Assembly: GCA_963675135.1 (NCBI GenBank)
Contig: OY776120.1
Location: 25,324,001-25,388,000 of the forward strand
Source: Galeopsis tetrahit
Lineage: Eukaryota; Streptophyta; Magnoliopsida; Lamiales; Lamiaceae
Direction of reading: 5' to 3'
Length of the DNA: 64,000 nucleotides
Made by a program: the position numbers and the translations under genes. Every line of letters begins with the position of its first letter. Positions within the stretch are counted from its first letter, which is position 1. Of the stretch, positions 23,572-34,738 are shown in pieces. Below the pieces are notes generated by a model. The model was given only the letters and a program-made list of their open reading frames with translations. It was not told where the DNA came from and did not search any database.

Positions 23572-25379
23572 TGTTGGTCCTGAAAGGAGTATATGACAAG
23601 TGTATGGGGGGGGGGGAATACACTTGTATGAAAATTCTTTTCAACTTGATCAAACCAGAGTTCAGCAAGGTTGTCCTGGACAACTCTTCTGAAGATGTAT
23701 AACCTTTTCTAAGATAACCAAGCTACTGAGTACTACAGAGTACTTAGTTGAATGACTATCTAGGTTGGTTATAAGTGCGAAATTAGTGGTTGGCCCTTTA
23801 GTTTAAACTCCTTTAAGTTTTGAAATCACTTATGCAATGTAGTCCAGTTTTCAGGGAACTTGTCCAATACAGTTTTGCACAGTCTTTGAATATATGTTCT
23901 TTTGAAGATTAGTTTTATGTGCAGTGTTGAATGTTTGAAAGTATTTTAAAGTAAACCAACACAAGAGTTTATAGTGGTTCAGAGACTCAAGCTCCTACAT
24001 CCACTTTCCCTGATTTAACAGGATAATTCCTTCACTCTTGGAATTAACTTGTTTTATAGTGCCAAGGTGCACTTGATCAATAACACCACTCCTTGGTGAA
24101 TTGATCCCTAGGATGTCTAGAGTCCTAGTACCCTCTTCTCAACTCAGAACTGAACTGTTCTTCTCTCAACAGTCAGCTTCTACCACTTCTACTACTACAA
24201 CCTTCTCACTTTCTCACTTGAAAGGGGTAAGGGTTGAAGTAAGGTTCCAACTAATGAGATATCCTTTACAATGAAGGTCAGTGTATAAGGATAGGATATC
24301 TCTCTAAGCTTTGTATGGATATACAATGATGTACAGCTTAGAAGAAGTGTTTGAAGACTAAGATAGTCTCTTTGAAAGCTTTGAAAGCACTTTGACTTGT
24401 AGGATAGTTGGATATTCTTGTCAAGGTTGAGGTGCTTTAAAATGGTCTTCACACTTCTGTATTTATAGACAAATTTGAGGATTTACCCGTTGGAGAGGCA
24501 GTCCCAAATTGCTATAAATGTCTTCCTTGAGTTCTTCAAACTGGAAGACAGGTTCTTGATAGTGACATGTCCTCATTTGGGTAATAAACGGCTTGTAAGT
24601 CTTTGTCTTCATTCTGCAGCACTCTTCCCAATGTCTGACTTTAAGATTAACTTGTTAGGACTTGGACATGGCTTCTGAGGTTTGATCCAATGATAGGACA
24701 ACATTCCTTATCAAATGGACAACTCTGCTTATCACTATCAGTAGACTTTGCTTATCAGCATAGTTGGCTTGCTCTTCTTCAGATGACTTGACTCTTTCCC
24801 TTTTGCTTCATGTAGATATGATCTCAGCATGATATAATGAAGTCTTTTAGGGTGTAGTTGTCTTTATCTCTTCAGCATAGTTGACTTTCAAGCATCAGAA
24901 CATTTGTTCTGGTTTAATTGTGCTGAGACAACTTCTCTGGACAACTCTCCTGATCAGCATACTTGGTCTTGAGCTTTAGAACCTTTGTTCTTGCACAGAG
25001 ACAACCTCTCTGGACAACTCTTTTGATCAGAGCATTTGTATATGCTTGGCCTTTAAGCTTCAGAACCTTTGTTCTTGTTTTAGTTGTGCAGAGACAACTT
25101 CTCTGGACAACTTTCCTGATCAGAGAATTTGGTCTTCAATAGACTTAGAGATTGTTCCAGAATTTGAGCCTTGAGGGGACTTTATCTTGATGATCTTCAA
25201 AGCATATGTTCCCCTTCACATTGTGCATCTAATCATTTAAGAGCTGCCTAAACATTTCAGCTTCTCATCTAGCCTTATGCTATGTGTTCTAACATTTTTA
25301 GAACATAATCAATTATGACTAGGCATGTCTCAGGGGGTTTTGGTATTCAATCAAAACATATGTCATTTTATTCCCAACA
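23572..25379. mobile_element. Solo LTR 1, 1,808 bp
   Basis: It starts TGTTGGTCCTG and ends TTCCCAACA, with a perfect 5-bp target duplication TGTAA at 23567-23571 and 25380-25384. No internal retroelement sequence remains, so it is a solo LTR left by LTR-LTR recombination. The ends and general layout resemble the large Copia LTR next door but the sequence is different. Inside, ~24920-25125 carries three copies of a block containing ctctggacaact. It splits the hAT gene between RVL and DTDIRP. Confidence 0.88.
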
Positions 25380-25459
25380 TGTAATACACGTATAAGTGGA
25401 GCAACAACACCTACTATAATCGCACAATCACTCCAAAATTTTGAATAAAGAACAATTGT

Positions 25460-25701
25460 CTCATAATAAATTTCACACCCTTAAAATGAAAAATCATTTA
25501 TAAACTTCACCCTTACAATATCCACATTTTTACATAAAATGTTACTCATTACTTTTGGGCTCACACATACACATAAGTCAACTCATTTATTTATTTTATA
25601 CATAAAGATTTACAAAATTACCCCTCAAAACTCTACTCATTATTATAGTTTCTTAAAAGTGGGTTCACTTACCTGTGAAAGGAATTTCGGGACGGAGGGA
25701 G
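25460..25701. mobile_element. Stowaway-like MITE in the hAT gene
   Basis: The right end is cgggacggagggag followed by TA (25702-25703), as in the MITE at 6242-6504. The left end is worn (near ctcataataaatttc); I place it where hAT coding stops, at about 25460. It interrupts the transposase between FIALKSIL... and FWSDC. Confidence 0.65.
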
Positions 25702-26650
25702 TATATAGTATCGAGATTCTTTGAATGTCCTACTGGTAAAAAAAAACCTTGCAAATTATGTTGATATTCAAGGATACTTTTCAATGCAATGAATGTTGTA
25801 GCAAATCGAGTTGGTCCGGATGTACAATAGATAGGCATGATTATACACAAACATTGTTACCAAAAAAGTCCTTTTTGCAAGGCCACTAACAAGCTCTATT
25901 TTGTCAATATGGCCAAGTAGCAAATTTAAATAATGTGCATCACAAGGTGACCACTTTATGTAAGAATACTCATCATTAAGCAAGATACCGACAACTTCAT
26001 AGTTAGCTCCTCCATTGTCAGTCACAAAATGAATAATATGAAGCAAACTCGATCAACCAACTCAACAAATAAATTGCAGAGTGTGCTTGCATCTTTCACG
26101 ATATCAGAAGTATCAATTGATTTTACAAATATTGTTCCTCTCTTACAATAAATCATAAAATTTATAAATTGTCTTTTTTATCTATTTTGCCAACCAGCGG
26201 CCATAATGGTGCACCTCATTCTTCCCAACCAGTTTGGTAATTCTCAACTAACAGTTGAACTTCCTTTTTTGTCTCCCCCATTAAATTTACTCTCAGTTGG
26301 TTATATTTAGTTAATTTATAACTCGGACCAACAGAAGCAATAACATCGGCCACTTGTTAAATATAAGATGAATTTATAACATTTAGAGGAATGCATCCAT
26401 TGTAGACAAATCTATAAACAACCTGTCAAGAATTTCAGTCGATTAGACGTCTCCAACCAAGTAGAATACTTGAAGATATAAGAAATAACCAGCTAAGATA
26501 GTAATTCAAAAAGTAATCAATGAGACAAACAACACACAAAGAATTTAAGTGGTTCGATCAATGTGATCTACATCCACTGGACCAGACGAGTTCTTTGATT
26601 GATCAAGAATGTTTACACACTCATTTACTCGGAATAGGATATTTCCTCAC

Positions 26651-29084
26651 TGTGAGAATACCAGCTCTGAAATCATGTGAGAATTATATTCAATCACCGT
26701 TAATGAGATGATAAGAGTGGTCCACTATATATAGGGATTACAAGAGATACATAAGGAAATAGATAAACAAGGAAATAAATATAAACCATAAATAAAAGAT
26801 TGCTACCTATAATATATTATACTATTCCTATAATACATTATACTATTCCTATAATATATTATTCTATTATATTCTCTAATACGCCCGGTCTAGCGAATGT
26901 CGGAATGTAATGAACACGAGCTTGATACACAACAATCTGAAGCGAGTTTGAGATAGAAACTTCGAGAAGACATCTCGAAAACAATGCACTTTTGTTGTCA
27001 TACAATAGGAGAAATAACGGAAATTTAGAATCACCAAATAGGACATGCCAAGGCGTATAAAAGCGGGAAGCAAATGGATTGAAACACCGAAATCCTTTGA
27101 AGGACGAACGATGACAAAAAAATAGGCAAGAAACACTTGCAAGTTTAGTGGAAGCAATTGATTCGAGCACAAACCAGATAAATCGAAGGGGCGAGCAACT
27201 AATGATATTGATCATGGTCTCTCCGAATAGAGAGAAAAGTAGAAGAAAAAAGATACAACATGAGGCTATAGAGAAAATTAGAGTGTGGGTGAGTGTGACT
27301 AACACCATATGAGTGAAAACAGTCATGGAGATAACTTGATCGGCCATGAGAGGGAACGAGGAGACGTGCTCGCTCGAAGAAAAAAAATTAGGGGGGATGA
27401 GGAGACTTGCTCGCTCGCTCGAGAAGAAGAAGAAGAAGAAGGGGGGACGAGGAGAGTTGCTCGTTCGAGAAGAAGAAGGGGGGCGAGGAATACAAGCTCG
27501 TCGGTGGCGGCTAAAAGGGGCCAAGAGAGGGAACGAGGGAGACCAGCTCGTTCGAGAAGAAGAAGAAGGGGGACGAGAAATACAAACTCGTTGGTGGCGG
27601 CTAAAAGCGGCCGGGAGAGGGAACGAGGGAGACCGCTCGTTCGAGATAAAAAAAAATGGCGGCGACGAGGGATACCTGCTCGTCGAGGACGCCAAAAAAA
27701 TTGAGAAGAAGCGGGAAGGGGCAAGGCGGCGACGGGGGATACCAGCCCGTCGGAGACGCCGAAAAAAGGGTTTCAGTGTATTAGACTGATACCATGTGAG
27801 AATACTAGCTCTGAAATCATGTGAGAATTATATTCAATCATCGTTAATGAGATGATAAGAGTGGTCCACTATATATAGGGATTACAAGAGATACATAAGG
27901 AAATAGATAAACATGGAAATAAATATAAACCATAAATAAAAGATTGCTACCTATAATATATTATACTATTCCTATAATACATTATACTATTCCTATAATA
28001 TACTCCCTCTGTCCGAGAGGAACTTGCACCTCTGGGACTGCACTCATATTAAGAAAAGACATTTTTGTTGACTTTTCAAAGGGCATTTATGTCCATTCAT
28101 GAAGAGATTAAATAGTAAGATTAACAAGACTGCAAGTAATTAATGTTCGGATGAACAAATAACAATACTAATATAAGCATATTCACCCAAAATCAGAACA
28201 CAATTCAAGTTATTTAACCAAAGATCTAAATATGCACAAAAAACAGAACACGATTCAAGATCAAAAAACAGAACACAACTCAAGATCCAAATACACACAG
28301 AATCAGAATACAGTCAGCATATGAACACAATCTGGGGAGTATCGAACCAGACATCATCGGTTGCACGAAAGGTGGATCGACACCCATCCCAGCCTCCTCC
28401 ACACAAGAATCGAACGAATCCGAAAGCATTGGCTCAATCAAAGGTGAATCGTCACCCATCTCAAAAGCTTCGGACTCAAAAGTCGACCCAGCCTCATAAT
28501 CGAGAGACGGCGACCGCGAGCCAAGCACAAAACCTGAAGTAAATTAAGAACCGAGAGAGGGAGACGGCGAGTCGAACACATAACCGAAAGTAAATGAAGA
28601 ATCGAGAGAGTGAGACGGTGAAAGAGAATCGAACACATAACCTGAACTAAACGAGAAATCGAGAGAATACATTAGGGTTCTTCGATTCAGAGTTTGATTT
28701 TAGGGAGAGAAGAGGGAGACGAACTATGAATGAATAGGTTTTGAGAAAGAATGTTTGAGAGAGAGAATTGTAGTGGAATGATTTTAGGGTTAATGAATTT
28801 GGATGAATGTGTAATGGGTTTAGGCGTTGCTGTGGATAATGATTAGTTTAATGGGCCCAATTAATTTAGTAAATGAGTTAGTGTTTGTTAATTATTTAGA
28901 ATTATTGTTAATTTGAAGGAATAAAGTAATGGCATATTTGTAAATAAGAGTATATTAAGAGGGTAAAAGTTATAAGAAATTTGCCTTTTATGGAGTGTGC
29001 AAATTCCTGTGGGACGTCCATATATGGAAAGTGTGCAAATTCCTATGGGACGGAGGGAATATTATTTTATTATATTCTCTAATA
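26651..29084 (-). mobile_element. TRIM-like LTR element, copy A, with TA...CA ends
   Basis: On the minus strand the LTRs are 27795-29084 (5', interrupted by a MITE) and 26651-26881 (3'). They start TATTAGAG and end CTCACA, not the usual TG...CA. The 5-bp target duplication CTCAC is perfect (26646-26650, 29085-29089). The primer site TGGTATCAG lies directly against the 5' LTR (27786-27794). The 913-bp interior has no gag or pol. A 278-codon open frame (27695-26859) is low-complexity Ser/Pro/Phe-rich, and I do not think it is a gene, although its latter half is conserved in copy B. A worn 90-bp tandem repeat occupies about 27460-27690. It is nonautonomous. Confidence 0.83.
28003..29059. mobile_element. 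Large Stowaway-like element (1.06 kb) inside the TRIM LTR
   Basis: The ends are ctccctctgtcc and gggacggagggaa, with TA on both sides (28001-28002, 29060-29061). The LTR sequence matches copy 3' of the same element on either side, which proves the insertion. It is several times longer than the other MITEs here. The minus strand of 28280-28700 has a 5'-UTR-like lead followed by an open stretch (FESEAFEMGDDSPLIEPM...) with internal ~55-bp repeats; this may be a remnant of the 5' end of a mariner-like transposase gene or a captured host exon. Confidence 0.75.
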
Positions 29085-29477
29085 CTCACTTCACTCGTGA
29101 ACTCACACAACTCAAAGATTACAATCGTACTTCCATCTAAAACTAACTCTCTAACCTTTACAATGTACACATACAAGAGTATATAAAGACCAAGGTAGTT
29201 GCTGCTGTTTAGGGACTGTTTGAGTAGTTAGAAACCGTTTGCAACCACTTGTAACAACCCATGTGCTCTATTAATACCCAACTGAGATGGTAGTTATGCC
29301 CTCAAGTAGTTGTAACTGTAATACATTTAGTTAAACTAAATAACTTTCATATCAGAAGATCTGTCCATTAGTGTTCTGATACTCGACTCTTCTATTCTTG
29401 TGATCAAAAGTTGACTCTGCTGATAGACTTCTACTGTGCTGATCTTTACTGTGCTGATAGTACTGTGCTGATATACC

Positions 29478-29550
29478 CTGCTGAAGTACTGTGCTTGGTA
29501 TACTCTGCTGAAGTACTGTGCTTGGTATACTCTGCTGAAGTACTGTGCTG
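29478..29550. repeat. 27-bp tandem repeat in solo LTR 2
   Basis: The unit ctgctgaagtactgtgcttg plus ~7 bp (gtatact) occurs about 2.5-3 times in a row. Confidence 0.8.
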
Positions 29551-29760
29551 ATAGTATTGTGTTGATCTGACCAACAGTGCTGAACTCTAAGCATCACCTC
29601 CTCAGCAGATTGAAAACCTTCAACTCATCTGATTTCGGCATAAGTCATCTTATCTGATCCTATCAGCCCACTACTTATTGTGCTGACTATGAGATTATGA
29701 GATAACACTCACACAACCATATTAGCATTGAAGCTTCTTTACTTACCTAGACACTTATGA

Positions 29761-31191
29761 TTGAAGGCTGCGTATTTGGGTTGGTTATCTTAGCAAAAAT
29801 AGAGATGGATAGAAATGAGAAAACGTAGAGAAAGATTAGTAGATGTTGCCAAAAAAAAGTAAATAGAAAGCTTAGATCAAGACGTTTAAAGTAAACATAT
29901 AAAAATCTTAAGGCGCAACGGATGGAGTATAATATTAATTAGTACATTTCCGTCTGCTGAAAATTGATAAAAAGACAACTGCATCATAATCACCCTGACT
30001 AATGAGGGAATACTGATTATGCAAATAGATTCCCGAACTTTTTACCTCTCCTTTTTTAGTTTTTTCCTCTCAAAACATAAAATAGGAAGTGAGAGATGAT
30101 TACAAATTGTCGGCAGACATATATTATAATCAACAATCCGAGTATCAGTGGAAATTAGTTACGGGTCCATCCCTAATTGATTACTTTGATCATCATTATC
30201 ACTTTAATTACCGTACCCATTCACTTGACAACATTAATATCATCATCATTACATAAATATTACATACATTAATTATATTTTTTAAAAATAAGTATAAACA
30301 TACCCCCTCAAAATAAACTAGTTAATCAAACGGAAAATAAGTATGAAATAGGAGTAATGGATAAATGCATAGTGATGATTAAAATTATACTTACATGTTT
30401 TAAATTTGGTGAAACAGCACGTTCCACACAAGAAATATGTTGAATTTGTTATACACCTATGGCATGTTATGTACTAATTAATTATATGTTTCTTTTAATA
30501 GTGTCGGTTGGTTTTACTAAACATTATTAATTGATTTCATTAAACAATATCAACTATATTAAGAAAATAATTAATTTCTTATTTCACCTTTAATTAATCT
30601 CATTAAAAAAAATTACATTTATATAAATATTTATTGATTTTAAAGATAAATTTATAAAAAAATATAATTAATTTATATTAAAAAGTGAAAACTATCCTAT
30701 AATATGAAAAATTAAAACAACCTATATATATTATAAATTGGAGGGAGTATTATACTATAAAACAATATTAGTTCCACTACTTATGATATAAACTATGCAC
30801 ACAAGTGTTAACTATATTATATAGTTATATATATGTATATCTAGGTCATGTTGGTCTTAATGAGTTGGTCAGCTTTATTAAACAGCGCAAGACAAGAAAG
30901 CCTCTGATTTCAATATTTTTGCATACACGATAAAGTATAAAATTTGCTCCCATGCACCTAGCTTAATTCAGAAATTCCACAAGCTTAAGTAATATTGTTG
31001 GTTAATATATAGATTTAGTTTGATTGGCTGAATTCTACTTCTATCCAACGCTTCCTATACAAATATTATTTATATATACATACATACAATGACGAATTAC
31101 TTGTAAAATAATACGGAGTACTATAATAATTGATTAATAAACAGGACAACTTTTTTCCTTAAATGTTACTGTAGACAAAAAAGGTACTCCA
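29761..31191. other. AT-rich spacer, no gene recognised
   Basis: The stretch is made of AT-rich simple sequence and short repeat remnants, including MITE-like ends such as ggagggagtatta near 30740. No coding or RNA gene signals were found. Confidence 0.5.
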
Positions 31192-31200
31192 GATTAGTTG

Positions 31201-31766
31201 CAGGGGCGGGGCTGGTGTTGCGCAAAAGTCCCCCTCCGATGAGGGTCCCACATTTTGTATTTATATATACTTTTGATATTAAACCAATTCGATGACGTGG
31301 CATCAATTTATTTAATTACACGAGTATTATATTAACATTTCCTTTCATAATTATGTACACACTTTTTTTATTGAGACATTTTAAAATTATTTACACATTT
31401 TTAATATAAAAATAATTCACAAAATTAAAATCATTATAACATTATTTTATTTTTTAAATTGCTACTAGCTCATTTTGAATTCATGTTTTATCTCACTAAA
31501 TAATCAAAATATTACAACAAATCGAAATTCTTAAAAAGTGTTTCGATCTTTGTATGCAAGTAATTAGAACGAAGGGAATAATATGTTACTTATAATTTTA
31601 AAATGTTGCAATAATTTTTTTAAAGCTTCTACTAACCTTGTTGGAATGTGTTTTTCCTCTCATTTTCTCTCTCTCTCTCTTTTTTTTTTTTTTTTTTTGT
31701 TATTGCACAAATTAATATGAGAACGTAATTTTTTTCTGCACCCCCTCAAATCGTAGGACGGACTCT
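31201..31766. mobile_element. Probable worn hAT-like MITE
   Basis: The sequence starts caggggcggggctgg and ends ggacggactctg. It is flanked by gattagttg (31192-31200) and gattggttg (31767-31775), an 8-9-bp duplication with one mismatch. The inverted ends match weakly. A pure T run and (CT)n lie at 31669-31699. Confidence 0.5.
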
Positions 31767-32500
31767 GATTGGTTGGATAATAATTTGTTGAATATATACA
31801 GTACGTAATTAACCTAGTTACTAGCTAAACTTAATTTAAAAATGTAATTAATATGGAGTACATATTAAGGGGGTGTATTCAATTGAGATTCTGTTGGACT
31901 TTTAAAATATGGGGTATTCAATCTGGATTTTTAAAAATCTTTTAAAATCTGGGGGTATTCAATACGGATTTTAAGAAGTCTTAAAAATTTTGTAGGTATT
32001 TAATAGTTTACGGATTTCAATACTCTATGGATTTTCATGATTCTCTTCAAAAAAATATAAATAAATTCCACTCTTCAAAATCTCTTCTTATAAGCAGAGA
32101 TTTCAACGGATTCTCTCAAAAAACTCTGAAGATAAAAAAAAAAAAACTTTGTTGTTCTTCTAACAAAAGTTCTACTAACCTACTACATTTTTCACCGTCA
32201 TCAACTTTAACCTTTATTTCCATTAAAAAGAATTAACCAGGATTTTTCAAAGAAATAGATAGAGTTCACGTCAATTATGTCATTGGAGAAATTGCGGAGA
32301 GTGAGAGTTTCACCACCATTATTATCGTGAAAAAGATTACATAATTTACATCTCTGTATGTTAATGAATACTGTATAATATTAACATGATTTGTATACAT
32401 CTTTATAATATATTATGTTTATCCTTATTTCTTAAATATTTTGTAAATATTTGATGTATATTTGGTAGATAAAGATACACTTTGTATATATAAATACCCC

Positions 32501-32604
32501 ACTTATAAACCTTTTACAATCACTCAATGAAATTATAAAATACTAAACGGCCCAACTTATAAACCTTTTACAATCACTCAATGAAATTATAAAATACTAA
32601 ACGG
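32501..32604. repeat. 54-bp direct duplication
   Basis: The block starting acttataaaccttttacaat is repeated at 32501 and 32555 with almost no difference, so the duplication looks recent. Confidence 0.9.
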
Positions 32605-32630
32605 TAATAGTAAATATCCCTACTTGTTTC

Positions 32631-32746
32631 GACAAAGTGGGATAGCTCAAGTGGTTAGAGCACCACTACCTAGGCCTTAGGTCCTGGGTTCGAGTCATGG
32701 GGAGGGGAAAAAAGGGATGGATATTTAACTTTCCATCAAAAAAAAA
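32631..32746 (+). mobile_element. tRNA-derived SINE, copy 1
   Basis: A polymerase III A box (tagctcaagtggttagagc) and B box (ggttcgagtc) are followed by an unrelated body and an A-rich tail. The element is flanked by a perfect 15-bp duplication ATCCCTACTTGTTTC (32616-32630, 32747-32761). The same sequence recurs at 54793 and 56503. Confidence 0.9.
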
Positions 32747-33151
32747 ATCCCTACTTGTTTCTTTATTGAGCGTTTTTCTAATTAAGTGATGTATTTTTTC
32801 TATTTACTCTAAGATTCCATCAAAAAAAAAATCCCTACTTGTTTCTTTATTGAGCGTTTTTCTAATTAAGTGATGTATTTTTTCTATTTACTCTAAGATT
32901 CCATCAAAAAAAAAATCCCTACTTGTTTCTTTATTGAGCGTTTTTCTAATTAAGTGATGTATTTTTTCTATTTACTCTAAGATTCCATCAAAAAAAATAT
33001 CCCTACTTGTTTCTTTATTGAGCGTTTTTCTAATTAAGTGATGTATTTTTTCTATTTACTCTAAGATTCCATCAAAAAAAATATCCCTACTTGTTTCTTT
33101 ATTGAGCGTTTTTCTAATTAAGTGATGTATTTTTTCTATTTACTCTAAGAT
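32732..33151. repeat. 84-bp tandem array, five units
   Basis: Units start at 32732, 32816, 32900, 32984 and 33068, an exact 84-bp period. Each unit holds the SINE end tccatcaaaaaaa, the SINE target duplication, and ~55 bp of downstream flank. Units 1-3 and 4-5 differ in the A run (a tat insertion in 4-5), so the array grew in steps. Confidence 0.92.
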
Positions 33152-34113
33152 ACGCTTTTGTCAGTCAATCCTCTCTTCAGCTCAACATTGATTCTTGTGA
33201 CCGTTCTCTCTCCCCTTTCTCCCTAGTTCAGGCCGAGGTATAATGTGATGGAAATGAAGATTAGAATAATAATGATGGATAATAATATTTTTTTGAACTA
33301 ATATATTTTTGGCATTTTTTCTAAGAGCTAGTCTTTTGTAAAATATTGTATCTATGCAATTCAGTCATTCACACTTACATTCTTTATAAATACACCAAGT
33401 GACCGTTCAACCCACATTTTTTTATAAATACACCCACTGACAGTTCAATTCATACCCATATTTTTTATAAATACACCCACTAGCAGAAATTGTACTTAGT
33501 CATCTTCTCCGAGCAGTTTTCGGCCACCCGAGGCCGTGGCCGAACGCTGCAATTTACGACAGCCTTAATCTTTAAATATTTTATATTTCTTTAAATATTC
33601 TTTAATTATTATTATGGATCGAGGTTATTTTATATTACTACATGCAATAATATATGTTACTATATGTTATAATGTGAGTTACTTAATCAATAAAATTCTA
33701 GAAAAAAATACTACATAAAAGAATCGGTATTACTATATAAAAAAATTATATGTTACTACATACTTCAGTTTAAATTACTACATTGAATATGCGTTTGTTA
33801 CTATATGTAACTTTATCAAATGATTTGCATTAAAACATGGTTATTGTGTTTACTACATGCGATATTATATGTTACTACGTATTATAATGTGAGTTACTAC
33901 TTTAACAAAAACACTAGAAAAAAACGGGTTACTAAATAAAAGAATTTGTATTATTATATAAAATTGTTTGTGTTATTACTACATAAAATAATGTGTGTTA
34001 CTACATATTACGATTTGAATTACTACATTTAATATCCCGCGTTCGACAATAAAATAAAAGATAAAAAAATCACAGAAATTGACAAAATAAACGGGTTAAT
34101 TTTTTTTGTCAAA

Positions 34114-34177
34114 ATTAGAACACAAGCGGGTCAGTTGACAAATAAATTAGAACACAAGCGGGTCAGTTGACAAATAA
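34114..34177. repeat. 32-bp tandem duplication
   Basis: Two adjacent copies of attagaacacaagcgggtca plus 12 bp more are identical. Confidence 0.88.
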
Positions 34178-34738
34178 ATTAAGAATTAACCCAAATGAAT
34201 TAATGGTGGCCCAATAATATATATTTTCAGCCCATTGACTTAATAAATCAATATTTTCAGCCAATTTACATAATTAGTCAATATGTATGCAATATTGCAT
34301 ATAAGTTTTTGTGTTTTTCTAAATAATTTAGATAAATTTTTTTTATATACAAGAGTGTTCGATATACATTTGCATCAATAGTTCTAGAGGCATAGTCTAT
34401 GGAAATCTATGTAAATCAATAAAATAATGTGTATTCACAATCCTGTCAAATCTATGAAAATCCATATAAATCAATAAAAAAGTCAGTCAAACTCTGTATA
34501 GAGTCTATGGATTTTCTAAATTCCCTGACTTTTTAAAGTACAAAAAAATCCAACAAAATCTCAATTGAATACACCCCCTAATTTGCATGAGTGGTTTATA
34601 ATATAGGAAGTGTCTTGTGATTTAAGAGTGTGCTCCTGTCTATGTCTCAAGTTCGAAACTTGTAAGGTGCAAACAACAAACAATTTATATGGGGTTATGT
34701 TCGTATAGAGCGCAAAATTTTAACTTTAAACGGGCCCT

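Larger units (their letters stand above)
26424..29713. mobile_element. Solo LTR 2 (~850 bp net) with a nested element
   Basis: It starts TGTCAAGAATTTC and ends ACTCACA, flanked by the 5-bp duplication CAACC at 26419-26423 and 29714-29718. Its own sequence is 26424-26650 plus 29085-29713. The rest is the TRIM-like element and one copy of that element's target duplication. The segment aagtggttcgatcaatgtg is typical of the R/U5 part of plant Copia LTRs seen on the reverse strand. After its right end the hAT coding sequence resumes. Confidence 0.82.
22884..29760 (-). pseudogene. hAT-type transposase (DUF659 plus C-terminal dimerisation region), broken by insertions
   Basis: Minus-strand fragments of one hAT-like protein can be followed across four interruptions. 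From the N-terminal side: ~29760-29719 and 26418-26375 (FVYNGCIPLNVIN), ~26230-25768 (DUF659: WKNR-like, then CKRGTIFVKSIDTSD, VTDNGGANYEVVGILL, WSPCDAHYLNLLL), 25850-25703 (PTRFATTFIALKSIL), 25459-25385 (FWSDCAIIVGVVAPLIRVL), 23562-23308 (DTDIRPTIDYVSNETYWAKK), and the dimerisation end at ~23100-22884 (APNLQNLARKILSQTS, then KKRNKLEHSKLNDLVF). A TGG-to-TGA change puts a stop where CERNWSVF is usual. The N-terminal BED finger was not found. It is a dead transposase or a transposase-derived gene. Confidence 0.8.
31869..34578. mobile_element. PIF/Harbinger-like nonautonomous element, 2.7 kb
   Basis: The ends are gggggtgtattcaattgag and its complement ctcaattgaatacaccccc, with a TAA duplication (31866-31868, 34579-34581), as expected for PIF/Harbinger relatives. 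No transposase was found. The interior holds a 54-bp duplication, a SINE, an 84-bp array, ttactacat-rich low-complexity DNA (33600-34030) and a 32-bp duplication. Only the outer ~150-200 bp of each end looks like the original MITE. Confidence 0.75.

Noticed and set aside
27309..27789. Overlapping Arg/Glu-rich plus-strand frames
   Set aside because: They arise from a purine-rich 90-bp tandem repeat in the TRIM interior and differ between frames only by repeat composition.
32636..32705. Apparent tRNA gene with A and B boxes (also at 54800 and 56510)
   Set aside because: The segment cannot form a full cloverleaf, is followed by a SINE body and A tail, and has target duplications. It is a tRNA-derived SINE.
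32732..33151. Regular repeat that might suggest a CRISPR array
   Set aside because: Units are directly adjacent with no unique spacers, in a plant genome. It is a minisatellite.
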